Notes under the pieces: generated by a model
Told to the model about the DNA's origin: nothing
What the model saw: the letters and a program-made list of their open reading frames with translations, nothing else
Database searches by the model: none
DNA from: an uncultured Collinsella sp.
Lineage (GTDB): Bacteria > Actinomycetota > Coriobacteriia > Coriobacteriales > Coriobacteriaceae
NCBI GenBank assembly: GCA_900552735.1
Contig: USBA01000032.1
Coordinates: 1 to 13,371 of the forward strand
Direction: 5' to 3'
DNA length: 13,371 bases
Part shown: positions 1-7,191 of the stretch, piece after piece
Numbering within the stretch: position 1 is the stretch's first letter
Layout: each line of letters starts with the position of its first letter
Position numbers and translations under genes: made by a program

Positions 1-116
<116 letters not shown>

Positions 117-236
117 GCGGGGGTCCTGTGTAGTCACCCTTTAGGCGGAACTCTCCTAATTAGTTGGATGAGTCGTTTACTTACTTGTACTGTTACCGTC
201 TTCCCGCTCTTGTTGGGGTATGCTTTGTTCGTATGT

Positions 237-251
237 AAACGTATGACATGT
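237..251 (+). promoter_or_regulatory. Putative LacI-family operator, autoregulatory
   Basis: AAACGTATGACATGT at 237-251 matches 13 of 15 positions of the motif found three times in front of the downstream GH32 gene (AAACGTTTGACATAT and variants). It lies just before the repressor's ribosome binding site, so a bound repressor could block its own transcription. Autoregulation is inferred from position and similarity. The preceding 121-236 stretch shows no gene and no convincing promoter. Confidence 0.5.
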
Positions 252-268
252 TGATGGGGGAGGGTGCT

Positions 269-1279
269 ATGGCTCGCGAGAGTGCTCGTTCTAAGGATAC
301 GGCTAAGCCTGGCATCAAGGAAGTTGCGGCGGTGGCGGGGGTTTCGCCTACTACGGTATCTCGTGTGCTTAATAATCGTGGCTATATTAGCCAAGAGACC
401 CGCGATAAGGTCCATGCCGCGATGAAGCGCATCAACTATACGCCCAACGATATCGCTCGTGCCATGCTCAACGGTCGCCTGAATCTTATCGGTATGATCG
501 TCCCCTATGTCAGCAGCCCGTTTCATGCACAAGCGGTTCAAGCCGTTGAGCGTACCCTGGCCGAAAACGGTTTTAAGATGCTGCTGTGCAATAGTGCCAA
601 TCGACCTGATCTTGAGCGTTCTTATATCGATATGCTTCGGCGCAATATGGTTGATGGCGTCATTGTCAACTCGCTTAATATCGGTGCCGAGGCGTATGCC
701 GAGATGGGTTTGAGTCTGGTTGGTATCGACTGCGACCTTGGCGAGGCCTCTGTTCAGATTGCGAGCGACAGCTATAGTATCGGCGAACTTGCCACGCGTC
801 GCCTGATCGATGACGGGTGTTCGCGCATCCTGTGCCTGCGCAGCAATAGCCGCATGCGCATGCCTGCCAATAAGCGTACCGATGCCTACCTCGATGTTGT
901 TGAGCAGGCCGGTTTGCCCGCGCTTGTCCGTGAGGTCGAGTTCGTTAAGCCCGACGACGAAAAGAGCGCGGTCGTTGCGAAGATCCTCGATGAGAACCCC
1001 GATATTGACGGCATCTTTGCGGGAGACGACACGATGGCGGCTATCTGTCTTAACGTGATGAAGCAGCGCGGCTTGAGCGCTCCGGGCGATATTAAGGTCG
1101 TGGGCGCGGATGGTGCCCGCCGCACTATGACGTTTATGCCTGACTTAACAACCGTACGTCAAGATATCGATCGCATCGGAGAGCTCGCGGCGCAATCCAT
1201 CATTGCTCTTATTAACGGCGAAAAGCCCGAATCGAATATCAAGCTCCCCGTTGAACTCATTGAGGGTAAAACCGCGTAG
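269..1279 (+). CDS. LacI-family transcriptional repressor, ScrR-like
   Basis: This is a 336-residue DNA-binding repressor of the LacI/GalR family, probably controlling the adjacent sucrose genes. Residues ~16-35 form the classic LacI helix-turn-helix (IKEVAAVAGVSPTTVSRVLN), followed by the hinge region and a periplasmic-binding-protein-like effector domain beginning near NLIGMIVPYVSSPF. Length is normal for the family. I chose the ATG at 269 because GGGGGAGG lies 5-6 bases upstream. ATGs at 248 and 254 are in frame, but 248 falls inside a putative operator and neither has a Shine-Dalgarno sequence. The gene lies directly upstream of the GH32-PTS-GH32 genes in the same direction, with operator copies both before it and after it. 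Sucrose or a sugar phosphate as effector is inferred from context; the exact ligand is unknown. Confidence 0.9.
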   Translation: MARESARSKDTAKPGIKEVAAVAGVSPTTVSRVLNNRGYISQETRDKVHAAMKRINYTPNDIARAMLNGRLNLIGMIVPYVSSPFHAQAVQAVERTLAENGFKMLLCNSANRPDLERSYIDMLRRNMVDGVIVNSLNIGAEAYAEMGLSLVGIDCDLGEASVQIASDSYSIGELATRRLIDDGCSRILCLRSNSRMRMPANKRTDAYLDVVEQAGLPALVREVEFVKPDDEKSAVVAKILDENPDIDGIFAGDDTMAAICLNVMKQRGLSAPGDIKVVGADGARRTMTFMPDLTTVRQDIDRIGELAAQSIIALINGEKPESNIKLPVELIEGKTA

Positions 1280-1332
1280 TTCATCCCGTGCCAAAAGAAT
1301 TCCTCAAACACCTCTGATGACCGTTCGCCGGC

Positions 1333-1350
1333 ATATGTCAACCGTTTGCC
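1333..1350 (-). promoter_or_regulatory. Putative repressor operator, inverted copy
   Basis: The reverse complement of 1333-1350 reads GGCAAACGGTTGACATAT, the same motif as the two tandem copies at 1384-1417 but in opposite orientation and about 50 bases upstream of them. An auxiliary operator at this distance could support DNA looping by a tetrameric or dimer-of-dimers LacI-type repressor. That role is inferred. Confidence 0.5.
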
Positions 1351-1383
1351 GACGACTGGAACTGCGAAAAGACGTATTGGTGT

Positions 1384-1417
1384 GAAAACGTTTGACATAT
1401 GAAAACGATTGACATAT
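1384..1417 (+). promoter_or_regulatory. Tandem 17-bp operators overlapping the operon promoter
   Basis: Two adjacent 17-base direct repeats, GAAAACGTTTGACATAT (1384-1400) and GAAAACGATTGACATAT (1401-1417), differ at one base. Each has the central CG typical of LacI-family operators. A promoter fits exactly: a perfect -35 TTGACA at 1392-1397, a 17-base spacer, and a -10 TATCTT at 1415-1420. Repressor bound to either copy would therefore cover a core promoter element. Binding by the neighbouring LacI-type protein is inferred. Confidence 0.65.
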
Positions 1418-1420
1418 CTT
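1392..1420 (+). promoter_or_regulatory. Promoter of the sucrose operon
   Basis: TTGACA at 1392-1397 and TATCTT at 1415-1420 are separated by 17 bases, giving a predicted start near 1427. The resulting leader of about 37 bases can form CCGAG (1430-1434) paired with CTCGG (1459-1463), which would place the ribosome binding site AAAGGAAG in the loop directly before the ATG at 1464. The promoter call is fairly good; any role for the hairpin is speculative. Confidence 0.55.
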
Positions 1421-1463
1421 GCAGTTGTACCGAGTTAGTATCTCGTGAGAAAGGAAGTCTCGG

Positions 1464-2846
1464 ATGCACAAGGTGTATTACCAGCCTGAGGGAATTTGGG
1501 TAGGCGACATCATGCCGTACGGCGAGGACGGCACGTTCTATCTCTATCATCAGCGTGACACGCGTAACCCCGAACCTTTCGGAGAGCCGTTTGGCTGGGC
1601 ACTCGCTACGACCAAGGATTTCGTCAACTACAAGGACTTTGGCGAGAGCCTTGAGCGTGGCGGCGACGAGGAAGTCGACCAGTATGTTTATGCCGGCACG
1701 GTGTTTAAGGTGGGCGACAAGTACCATGCGCTCTACACTGGTTGCAATCGCGATAAGGTCAAGGCACGCTTGATGAAGCAGGTTCTTCTTCACGCAACGA
1801 GTGACGACGCCGTCAAGTGGGAGAAGAACATCGCCGAGACGCTGCTTCCGCCCCAGGAGGGTTACGATGACCGCAACTGGCGCGATCCCTTTGTGCTTTG
1901 GGATGAGGAGAACGAAGAGTACATGCTCATCCTCGGCACGCGTGTGGGCGAGGACAAGCGTCTGATGACCGGTCGTCTGGTCAAGTTCACCTCCAAGGAC
2001 CTGGATACCTGGGAGTTCCAGGGCGACTGGTGGAATCCGGGCCTGTACACCATGTTCGAGATGCCTGATCTCTTTAAGATGGGCGACTGGTGGTATCTGG
2101 TGTTCTCCGAGTACAGTGATGGCAACAAGACCCGTTACCGCATGTCCAAGTCCATCAACGGTCCTTGGATTACCCCCGCTGACGACTCCTTCGACGGCCG
2201 CGCGTACTACGCCGCTCGCACCGCATTCGATGGCGAGCGTCGCGTTCTCTTTGGTTGGGTTCCTACGCGTGACGAGGGCGGCGACCCCAGCTCTTACCTA
2301 TGGGGTGGCACCTTTATGCCCCTCGAGATCGTTCAGCGTGCCGACGGAACGCTCGGCACCAAGCTCCCCGACAGCATGCTTGGCGCCTTTGGCGAGGGCA
2401 AGGCTGTCGAGACCTTTGAGCTTTCCTGCGAGTCGGGCAAGGTCGAGCAGGTGCTCGCCGCGGATGCCGGCTCCACCTACTTGCTCGATGCCGACATTGA
2501 GCTCGGCGGTAACGCTGCCGGCTTCTCGGTCAAGTTCGCTGAGGACGCCGAGACCGGTCTTGCCTATGAGTTCCGCGCCAACCTGCGTGAGGGCAAGCTC
2601 GAGTTTACGGCGGCCCCCCAGTATCCGTGGTTCCAGGTCAACAACATGGGCCTCGAGCGTCCGTTGTTCTTTAAGGGCGAGGGCACTCATCATGTGCGCC
2701 TGGTCGTTGACGACGATATCGCGACCATCTTTGTCGATGATGTTGCGCTTAACGCTCGATTCTGCAATAAGCAGGGCCAGGGTGTGGCGCTGACGGTCAC
2801 CGACGGTACGCTTAAGTGCGCAAATGCAACGATCGCGTCTCTGTAA
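1464..2846 (+). CDS. Divergent glycoside hydrolase family 32 enzyme
   Basis: This 460-residue protein is predicted to be cytoplasmic (no signal peptide) and hydrolyses beta-fructosidic bonds by family logic. It has the GH32 five-bladed propeller order, but with altered motifs. The usual WMNDPNG nucleophile block is replaced by WVGDIMPYG (residues 12-20, candidate nucleophile D15). RDP is intact at 140-142, and the acid/base block reads FEMPDLF (198-204, E199) instead of WECPDLF. Residues ~300-460 form the C-terminal beta-sandwich-like part. The start is supported by AAAGGAAG 7-8 bases upstream. It is the first gene of the operon and sits before the sucrose PTS permease. A second, canonical GH32 follows two genes later, so this one probably acts on a different fructoside (a phosphorylated fructo-oligosaccharide or sucrose isomer is possible). 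The family is clear; the substrate is not. Confidence 0.85.
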   Translation: MHKVYYQPEGIWVGDIMPYGEDGTFYLYHQRDTRNPEPFGEPFGWALATTKDFVNYKDFGESLERGGDEEVDQYVYAGTVFKVGDKYHALYTGCNRDKVKARLMKQVLLHATSDDAVKWEKNIAETLLPPQEGYDDRNWRDPFVLWDEENEEYMLILGTRVGEDKRLMTGRLVKFTSKDLDTWEFQGDWWNPGLYTMFEMPDLFKMGDWWYLVFSEYSDGNKTRYRMSKSINGPWITPADDSFDGRAYYAARTAFDGERRVLFGWVPTRDEGGDPSSYLWGGTFMPLEIVQRADGTLGTKLPDSMLGAFGEGKAVETFELSCESGKVEQVLAADAGSTYLLDADIELGGNAAGFSVKFAEDAETGLAYEFRANLREGKLEFTAAPQYPWFQVNNMGLERPLFFKGEGTHHVRLVVDDDIATIFVDDVALNARFCNKQGQGVALTVTDGTLKCANATIASL

Positions 2847-2891
2847 TGGCATCAAAACGTCTTATGATTTCGTAAAGGAATGGAGAGGAAC

Positions 2892-4343
2892 ATGGACTAC
2901 AAAGTAGTGTCTCAGCAAGTCGTCGATAACGTCGGCGGTCTGGAGAACATCGAGGGCGCCACGCATTGCGTTACGCGTCTGCGTCTGGTGCTCAAGGATA
3001 CGAGCAAGTACAACAAGGCCGAGCTCGAGAACATCGATGGCGTCAAGGGCGTGCTGTACAACAGCGGCCAGCTCATGATCATCTTCGGTACCGGTACCGT
3101 CAACAAGGTTTACGATGAGTTTATGGCTCTGACGGGCGTTAAGGAGATCAGCGCTTCCGAGGTCAAGGGCGCCGAGGCGGACAAGAAGGGCAAGTTCTTC
3201 TCGGTCCTCAAGGTATTCTCGGACATCTTTATCCCCATCATTCCCGCTTTCGTCGGCGCTGCTATCATCATCGGCCTTAAGTCGCTGATCGTTGCCAACG
3301 GCCTCTTTGGCATGGAGGGCAGCCTCGCCGATCACAGCGAGTTCCTCAAGAACCTCGCAAGCTTCTTTGCCATTATCGCCACCACCTTCGACTACCTACC
3401 TGTCCTGGTTATGTACAGCGCGGTCAAGCGTTTTGGCGGTAACCCGATCCTGGGCATCCTCGTCGGTATCGTCATGGTTCACCCGAGCCTTATGAACCGT
3501 AACACGTTCGTTATGGACCCGACGGGTGCTGAGTACTGGAACTTCGGTCCGCTCTCCATTCCCATGGTTGCTTTCCAGGGCGGCGTGTTCCCTGCAATCC
3601 TGACTGCCTGGTTTATGGCCAAGGTCGAGAAGATTGCCCAGAAGTACATCCCCGAGGTCGTCTCGTTTGTCTTTGTCCCGACCGTTACCCTGATTCTTGC
3701 TAACGTCGCCCTGTTCACCGTGTTCGGCCCGCTCGGCAACCTGATTGGTGACGTCCTCGCCGGCGTAATCGATATCCTGTACAACAGGATGGGCGTCTTT
3801 GGTGCCTTTGTCTTCGCTGCGTTCCTGCAACCGCTCGTCGTTACCGGTACGCATCAGTTCATCCAGGGTATCGAGGCAAACCTCGTTGCCACGACTGGCT
3901 TCAACTACATCCAGGCAATCTGGTCGGTTTCCATCATCGCCCAGGGCGGCGGCGCCATCGGCATGTACCTCATTCACAAGAAGCATTCCAAAGAGCGCAA
4001 CATCTGCATGTCGTCCTTTATCCCGACGCTGGTCGGTATCTCCGAGCCCGCAATCTTTGCTGCAAACATGCGCTACTCGATCATCCCGTTCATCTGCGCT
4101 TGCATCGGTGCAGGCTGCGGCGGTGCCTTCGTGAAGCTCTTTGAGGTGCGTGCCATCGGTCAGGGTCTGACCGGCGTGCTTGGCCTGCTCATCGTTACGC
4201 CCGAGACGCTCGTGTGGTATGTGGCTGGCAATCTCATCGCCTTCATCGTGCCGATCGTCTTGATCTTTGCCTACAACAAGGCAAAGGGCGTGCCGACCAC
4301 CGATGAAGAGGGCGCTGGTGCTGGCTTCGATGTCAGCTTCTAG
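2892..4343 (+). CDS. scrA: PTS sucrose-type EIIBC permease
   Basis: This membrane permease of 483 residues imports and phosphorylates a disaccharide, most likely sucrose to sucrose-6-phosphate. The EIIB domain occupies residues ~1-85, with the phosphorylated cysteine at C26 in the CVTRLR motif. The EIIC domain follows from ~100 to 465 with many hydrophobic helices, a GTHQ motif near residue 320 and GISEPAIF at 382-389. There is no fused EIIA domain, so phosphate must come from a separate Glc-type EIIA elsewhere. I chose the ATG at 2892, which gives the usual N-terminus MDYKVVSQQVV. An in-frame ATG at 2880 is part of the purine-rich AAAGGAATGGAGAGG ribosome-binding stretch. It sits between two GH32 genes with only 45 bases after the first, so co-transcription is very likely. 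Sucrose is favoured over trehalose because of the GH32 neighbours. Confidence 0.9.
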   Translation: MDYKVVSQQVVDNVGGLENIEGATHCVTRLRLVLKDTSKYNKAELENIDGVKGVLYNSGQLMIIFGTGTVNKVYDEFMALTGVKEISASEVKGAEADKKGKFFSVLKVFSDIFIPIIPAFVGAAIIIGLKSLIVANGLFGMEGSLADHSEFLKNLASFFAIIATTFDYLPVLVMYSAVKRFGGNPILGILVGIVMVHPSLMNRNTFVMDPTGAEYWNFGPLSIPMVAFQGGVFPAILTAWFMAKVEKIAQKYIPEVVSFVFVPTVTLILANVALFTVFGPLGNLIGDVLAGVIDILYNRMGVFGAFVFAAFLQPLVVTGTHQFIQGIEANLVATTGFNYIQAIWSVSIIAQGGGAIGMYLIHKKHSKERNICMSSFIPTLVGISEPAIFAANMRYSIIPFICACIGAGCGGAFVKLFEVRAIGQGLTGVLGLLIVTPETLVWYVAGNLIAFIVPIVLIFAYNKAKGVPTTDEEGAGAGFDVSF

Positions 4344-4382
4344 TTGAGCCGTTCAGCGTAATCTGAGGATAAGTCCATTTGA

Positions 4383-4420
4383 GGAAGGGCGTTCGACTCG
4401 TGTGAGTCGAGCGTCCTTCC
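4383..4420 (+). terminator. Strong stem-loop between scrA and scrB
   Basis: A 17-bp stem (4383-4399 with 4404-4420) containing two G-T wobbles closes a GTGT tetraloop. No T tract follows, so it is not a textbook intrinsic terminator. It lies 40 bases after the permease stop and 25 before the hydrolase start. The likely role is a processing or mRNA-stability element, or a partial terminator that sets the permease to hydrolase ratio; this is inferred. Confidence 0.6.
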
Positions 4421-4444
4421 CCATAGACGAGAAAGTCAACGGCG

Positions 4445-5887
4445 ATGTTTAATCAAAAAAATAAGGTGACACGCGCGGACTATGAGCAGTGGCGTGCCGG
4501 ACAGGATGAGACAGCGGGTCGCATCGCGTCCGACCCCGATAGGCTCCTGTTCCATGTTGAGCCTGAGCTTGGCTGGCTCAACGATCCCAACGGTTTGGTG
4601 CAGATCGGTGATACGTATCACATCTATCACCAATACGATCCATTCGATGCTGCGCATGGCGGTCCAGTGCTTTGGAATCATCTGACAACAAAGGATTTTG
4701 TGACGTACGAGAATTGCGGCCCTGTGCTGTTCCCCGATTCCGATTTGGATTCGAGCGGAGCGTATTCTGGTTCTGCCTTTGTACACGACGGCAAGATTCA
4801 CTACTTCTATACCGGCAACGTCAAGCATTTTGACCGCGATGATTACGACTACGTGTTGACGGGTCGTGAGCAAAACCAGATTCATATGGTTGCCGAGAAC
4901 CCCGACGAATTGGGCGAGAAGCGCATAGCTGTTGGGCCGGTCGATTACCCCGACGATATCGGTACGCACGTACGCGACCCCAAGATCCTTGAACACGATG
5001 GTATCTACTACATGGTTCTGGGCGCTCGTACGAAAGACGACCGCGGCTGCGTGCTTGTCTATACTTCGCGCGATCTAGAGGATTGGAGCTATGCGACGCG
5101 CATTGAGCTGGGCGAGAAGTTTGGTTTTATGTGGGAGTGCCCTGATCTATTTGAGCTTGATGGCGAGCTAATTCTCGTTTGCTGTCCGCAGGGCGTGCCC
5201 GCCGATGGTTGGCGTTACCGCAATCCGCACCAGTGCGTGTGGTTCTCCATCGAGGCCGATTGGGAGGCGCCGAGCTTTAAGATCACCGGGCAGGGCATGC
5301 CCCCGATGGTCGATGCCGGCTTTGATTTCTACGCACCGCAGTCCTTTGAGGATGCTGCGGGTCGGCGTTTGATGATCGGGTGGTCGGGTTGCCCCGATGC
5401 GACGGCAAAAAGCCCGACGGTGGCACGCGGGTGGCAGTGCGCGTTGACGGTGCCGAGAAAACTGAGCATGCGCGATGGTAAGCTCTGTCAGCAGCCGGTG
5501 CACGAGATTGAGAGGATGCGCGGCGACTGCGTTTGCGCGACAGGCGGTGAAACCGTTGAGGAGCCGGGCCGCCTGTTTGATCTTGTGGTTTCCTGTGAGG
5601 GCGCCCAGGTGATCGAGCTCGAAATCCGCAAGGGTGTCTTTGTGCGCTATGCAGACGGGATGCTTACCCTCGACATGGGTGACGAAGGCTATGGGCGCGA
5701 CCAGAGGTCGATCGAGCTCAGCGAGCTTCGCGACCTGCGCGTGCTTTCGGACACTACGATGGTCGAGATTTTTGCCAACGGCGGCGAGGCAGCACTTACG
5801 AGCCGTACCTATTCGCCGGCGGTTTCGGCGATGGGGTTGCATGCCGAGGGTGCGGCGTCGATGGATTTCTACCGTCTCGCGCATTAA
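4445..5887 (+). CDS. scrB: Sucrose-6-phosphate hydrolase (GH32 beta-fructofuranosidase)
   Basis: This 480-residue cytoplasmic enzyme splits sucrose-6-phosphate from the PTS into glucose-6-phosphate and fructose. All canonical GH32 catalytic blocks are present: WLNDPNG at 44-50 with nucleophile D47, RDP at 177-179, and WECPDLF at 230-236 with acid/base E231. The C-terminal beta-sandwich follows from about residue 340. Length matches bacterial ScrB/SacA enzymes, and there is no signal peptide, consistent with an intracellular phosphorylated substrate. The ATG at 4445 has a modest ACGAGAAAG ribosome binding site 9 bases upstream. It is the last gene of the operon and is separated from the permease by a strong hairpin. 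Extracellular levanase or inulinase roles are unlikely without a secretion signal. No fructokinase gene is present in the window, so fructose phosphorylation must be encoded elsewhere. Confidence 0.92.
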   Translation: MFNQKNKVTRADYEQWRAGQDETAGRIASDPDRLLFHVEPELGWLNDPNGLVQIGDTYHIYHQYDPFDAAHGGPVLWNHLTTKDFVTYENCGPVLFPDSDLDSSGAYSGSAFVHDGKIHYFYTGNVKHFDRDDYDYVLTGREQNQIHMVAENPDELGEKRIAVGPVDYPDDIGTHVRDPKILEHDGIYYMVLGARTKDDRGCVLVYTSRDLEDWSYATRIELGEKFGFMWECPDLFELDGELILVCCPQGVPADGWRYRNPHQCVWFSIEADWEAPSFKITGQGMPPMVDAGFDFYAPQSFEDAAGRRLMIGWSGCPDATAKSPTVARGWQCALTVPRKLSMRDGKLCQQPVHEIERMRGDCVCATGGETVEEPGRLFDLVVSCEGAQVIELEIRKGVFVRYADGMLTLDMGDEGYGRDQRSIELSELRDLRVLSDTTMVEIFANGGEAALTSRTYSPAVSAMGLHAEGAASMDFYRLAH

Positions 5888-5984
5888 CCGTGCGTGGAAC
5901 ACGATTGGACTTGCTGGGCGGAATGTGTCGCAGTTGCCGCAGCGAACTACCGTTTATCGCGTATAGCTACCGTTTGCGGAGTAA

Positions 5985-6013
5985 GTAACACCTATTAATA
6001 AACCGTGTAAAAT
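5985..6013 (+). promoter_or_regulatory. Candidate promoter upstream of degV-like gene
   Basis: GTAACA (5985-5990, 4 of 6 to the -35 consensus) and TAAAAT (6008-6013, 5 of 6 to the -10) are 17 bases apart. Just upstream, CTACCGTTT occurs twice (5946-5954 and 5967-5975, about two helical turns apart) and may be a regulator site. The assignment is tentative. Confidence 0.35.
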
Positions 6014-6039
6014 CTCAGGCAAGCACGGAGTTTTCCAGG

Positions 6040-6078
6040 GAGACGCTGTCCTTTGTTGTGTGCAAGGGGCGGCGTCTC
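6040..6078 (+). terminator. GC-rich hairpin in the scrB-degV gap
   Basis: GAGACGC at 6040-6046 pairs with GCGTCTC at 6072-6078, and pairing continues inward with wobbles and a one-base bulge (TGTCC with GGGGCG region). A short TTT follows at 6079-6081. It could be the terminator of the sucrose operon, 150 bases after scrB. If the promoter at 5985-6013 is real, it could instead be a leader attenuator for the following gene. Confidence 0.45.
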
Positions 6079-6163
6079 TTTGGCGCTTTGCGGCCGTTGT
6101 GCAACAGTGCGGCGGCGCGTGCCATGTATTGAAAAGCCAATGTCGAGATGGGTCGTGATAATA

Positions 6164-7018
6164 ATGGGCAAGTACGTAATCGTGGTTGAGTCTGGGTCGG
6201 ATGTGACGCCGGAGCTCTGCGAGCGCTACGGCATCGTGCGCGTGCCCATGCATGTCACGATTGGTGACGAGACCGTCGAGGACGGCTCGATCGATCCGCT
6301 CGAGATTTATTCGCGCTGCAACGAGTTTGGCGTGATGCCCAAGACCAGCGGCTGCGCGCCTGCGGATTTTGCTCACGTGTACGACCGCATTCACGCTGAG
6401 CAGCCCGATGCGACTATTCTGCATCTCGCGTATTCCGAGGCCACGACCTGCTCGCATCAATCATCGAAGATCGCCGCCAAGGGTCGCGACTACGTGTTCT
6501 CTATGGACACGCGCTTTGTCTCGGTGGGCCAGTCGCTCGTTGCCGTCGAGACCGCTAAGTATATTGAGGCTCATCCCGATGCCACCGTCGACGAGATCTT
6601 TGCTTTTACGAATTCCGTCATGGACCGCGTGCTGCTGGGCTTTGTCCCTACCGACCTTGCCTTCCTTAAGGCGGGCGGTCGCTTGTCCAACGTCGCGTTC
6701 CTAGGCGCCCATCTGCTCAAGATTAAGCCCTGCATTGAGGTGACGGACGGCAAGTTCGTGGCGACCAAGAAATTCCGCGGCTCTATGCTCAAGTGCGCCC
6801 GTGCCTTTATTGACCACATGGTTGCGAAGGGCGAGATTGACTACTCGCACATTGGCCTGGCGTATTCGGTGGGCCTTTCCCAGGAGCTGCGCGATGACAT
6901 GGAGGTCTATGCGCATGATCTGGGCTTTAAGGACGTTACCTGGACTCAGGTCGGCGGCGTCATCTCGAGCCATTGCGGCCCGACCGCCTTCGGTGCGGTG
7001 CTCACGCTTAAGGCGTAA
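6164..7018 (+). CDS. DegV family fatty-acid-binding protein (FakB-like)
   Basis: This cytoplasmic DegV-fold protein of 284 residues binds a fatty acid. Family members that work as FakB present the acyl chain to the kinase FakA for phosphorylation. Visible DegV signatures include PKTSGCAPADF at 59-69, with T61 and S62 at the expected carboxylate-binding site. DTRFVSVGQSL follows at ~115-124, and a later DLAFLKAGGRLSNVAFLGAHLLKIKP block matches the family's glycine-rich lid region. The usual N-terminal DSxxD reads ESGSD at 9-13, a mild deviation. I chose the ATG at 6164, giving a normal DegV N-terminus. Longer in-frame starts (6053, 6140) lack good ribosome binding sites, and 6053 would lie inside the upstream hairpin. 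No fakA gene is nearby. The family is confident; a FakB role is inferred from family knowledge. Confidence 0.88.
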   Translation: MGKYVIVVESGSDVTPELCERYGIVRVPMHVTIGDETVEDGSIDPLEIYSRCNEFGVMPKTSGCAPADFAHVYDRIHAEQPDATILHLAYSEATTCSHQSSKIAAKGRDYVFSMDTRFVSVGQSLVAVETAKYIEAHPDATVDEIFAFTNSVMDRVLLGFVPTDLAFLKAGGRLSNVAFLGAHLLKIKPCIEVTDGKFVATKKFRGSMLKCARAFIDHMVAKGEIDYSHIGLAYSVGLSQELRDDMEVYAHDLGFKDVTWTQVGGVISSHCGPTAFGAVLTLKA

Positions 7019-7068
7019 AGGCTGTAGGCGAGCATTCTTCGGCTTCACATCTCGACATGGGCTCCCGT

Positions 7069-7099
7069 CACGGTAATGGGGGATAGATTAAAACGTGCC
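7069..7099 (+). repeat. TGGGGGATAGA motif with imperfect hairpin, left flank of pflA
   Basis: The stretch TGGGGGATAGATTAAAACG then TGCC (7077-7099) closely resembles the motif TGGGGACAGACTTAAATGAG then TGCC at 8042-8065 on the other side of the pflA gene. Here CACG-g-TAAT (7069-7077) can pair with ATTA-aaa-CGTG (7087-7097), so the G-rich core sits in a hairpin loop as it does in the other copy. This layout recalls REP elements used by RAYT (Y1 transposase) proteins; no transposase gene is in the window. Confidence 0.4.
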
Positions 7100-7145
7100 A
7101 TTCTAGCCCGAGACGTTTAAACGCAAACGTATGGGCTAGAATGGC
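7097..7145. repeat. Long perfect inverted repeat upstream of pflA
   Basis: GCCATTCTAGCCC (7097-7109) is matched perfectly by GGGCTAGAATGGC (7133-7145). Inside the loop, ACGTTT (7113-7118) pairs with AAACGT (7125-7130), so the element can fold as a 13-bp plus 6-bp hairpin. No T tract follows on the plus strand, but TTTTAAT follows on the minus strand. It could be a terminator for degV, an operator for the next gene, or part of a mobile palindromic repeat. Confidence 0.6.
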
Positions 7146-7191
7146 TCTGGCATTTATGTAGCTAAAATCAAAGAGAGGCAAGGTAGCGGGA

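Noticed and set aside
3396..3986. 196-codon minus-strand open frame
   Set aside because: It is a shadow of the PTS permease gene, charge-rich and without family features, as expected for an antisense frame in GC-rich DNA.
5168..5902. 244-codon minus-strand open frame
   Set aside because: It is antisense to the sucrose-6-phosphate hydrolase gene with no start signal and no recognisable protein content.
6053..6163. N-terminal extension of the DegV-like protein from a TTG at 6053
   Set aside because: The start lies within a GC-rich hairpin, there is no ribosome binding site, and the extra residues do not resemble DegV proteins.
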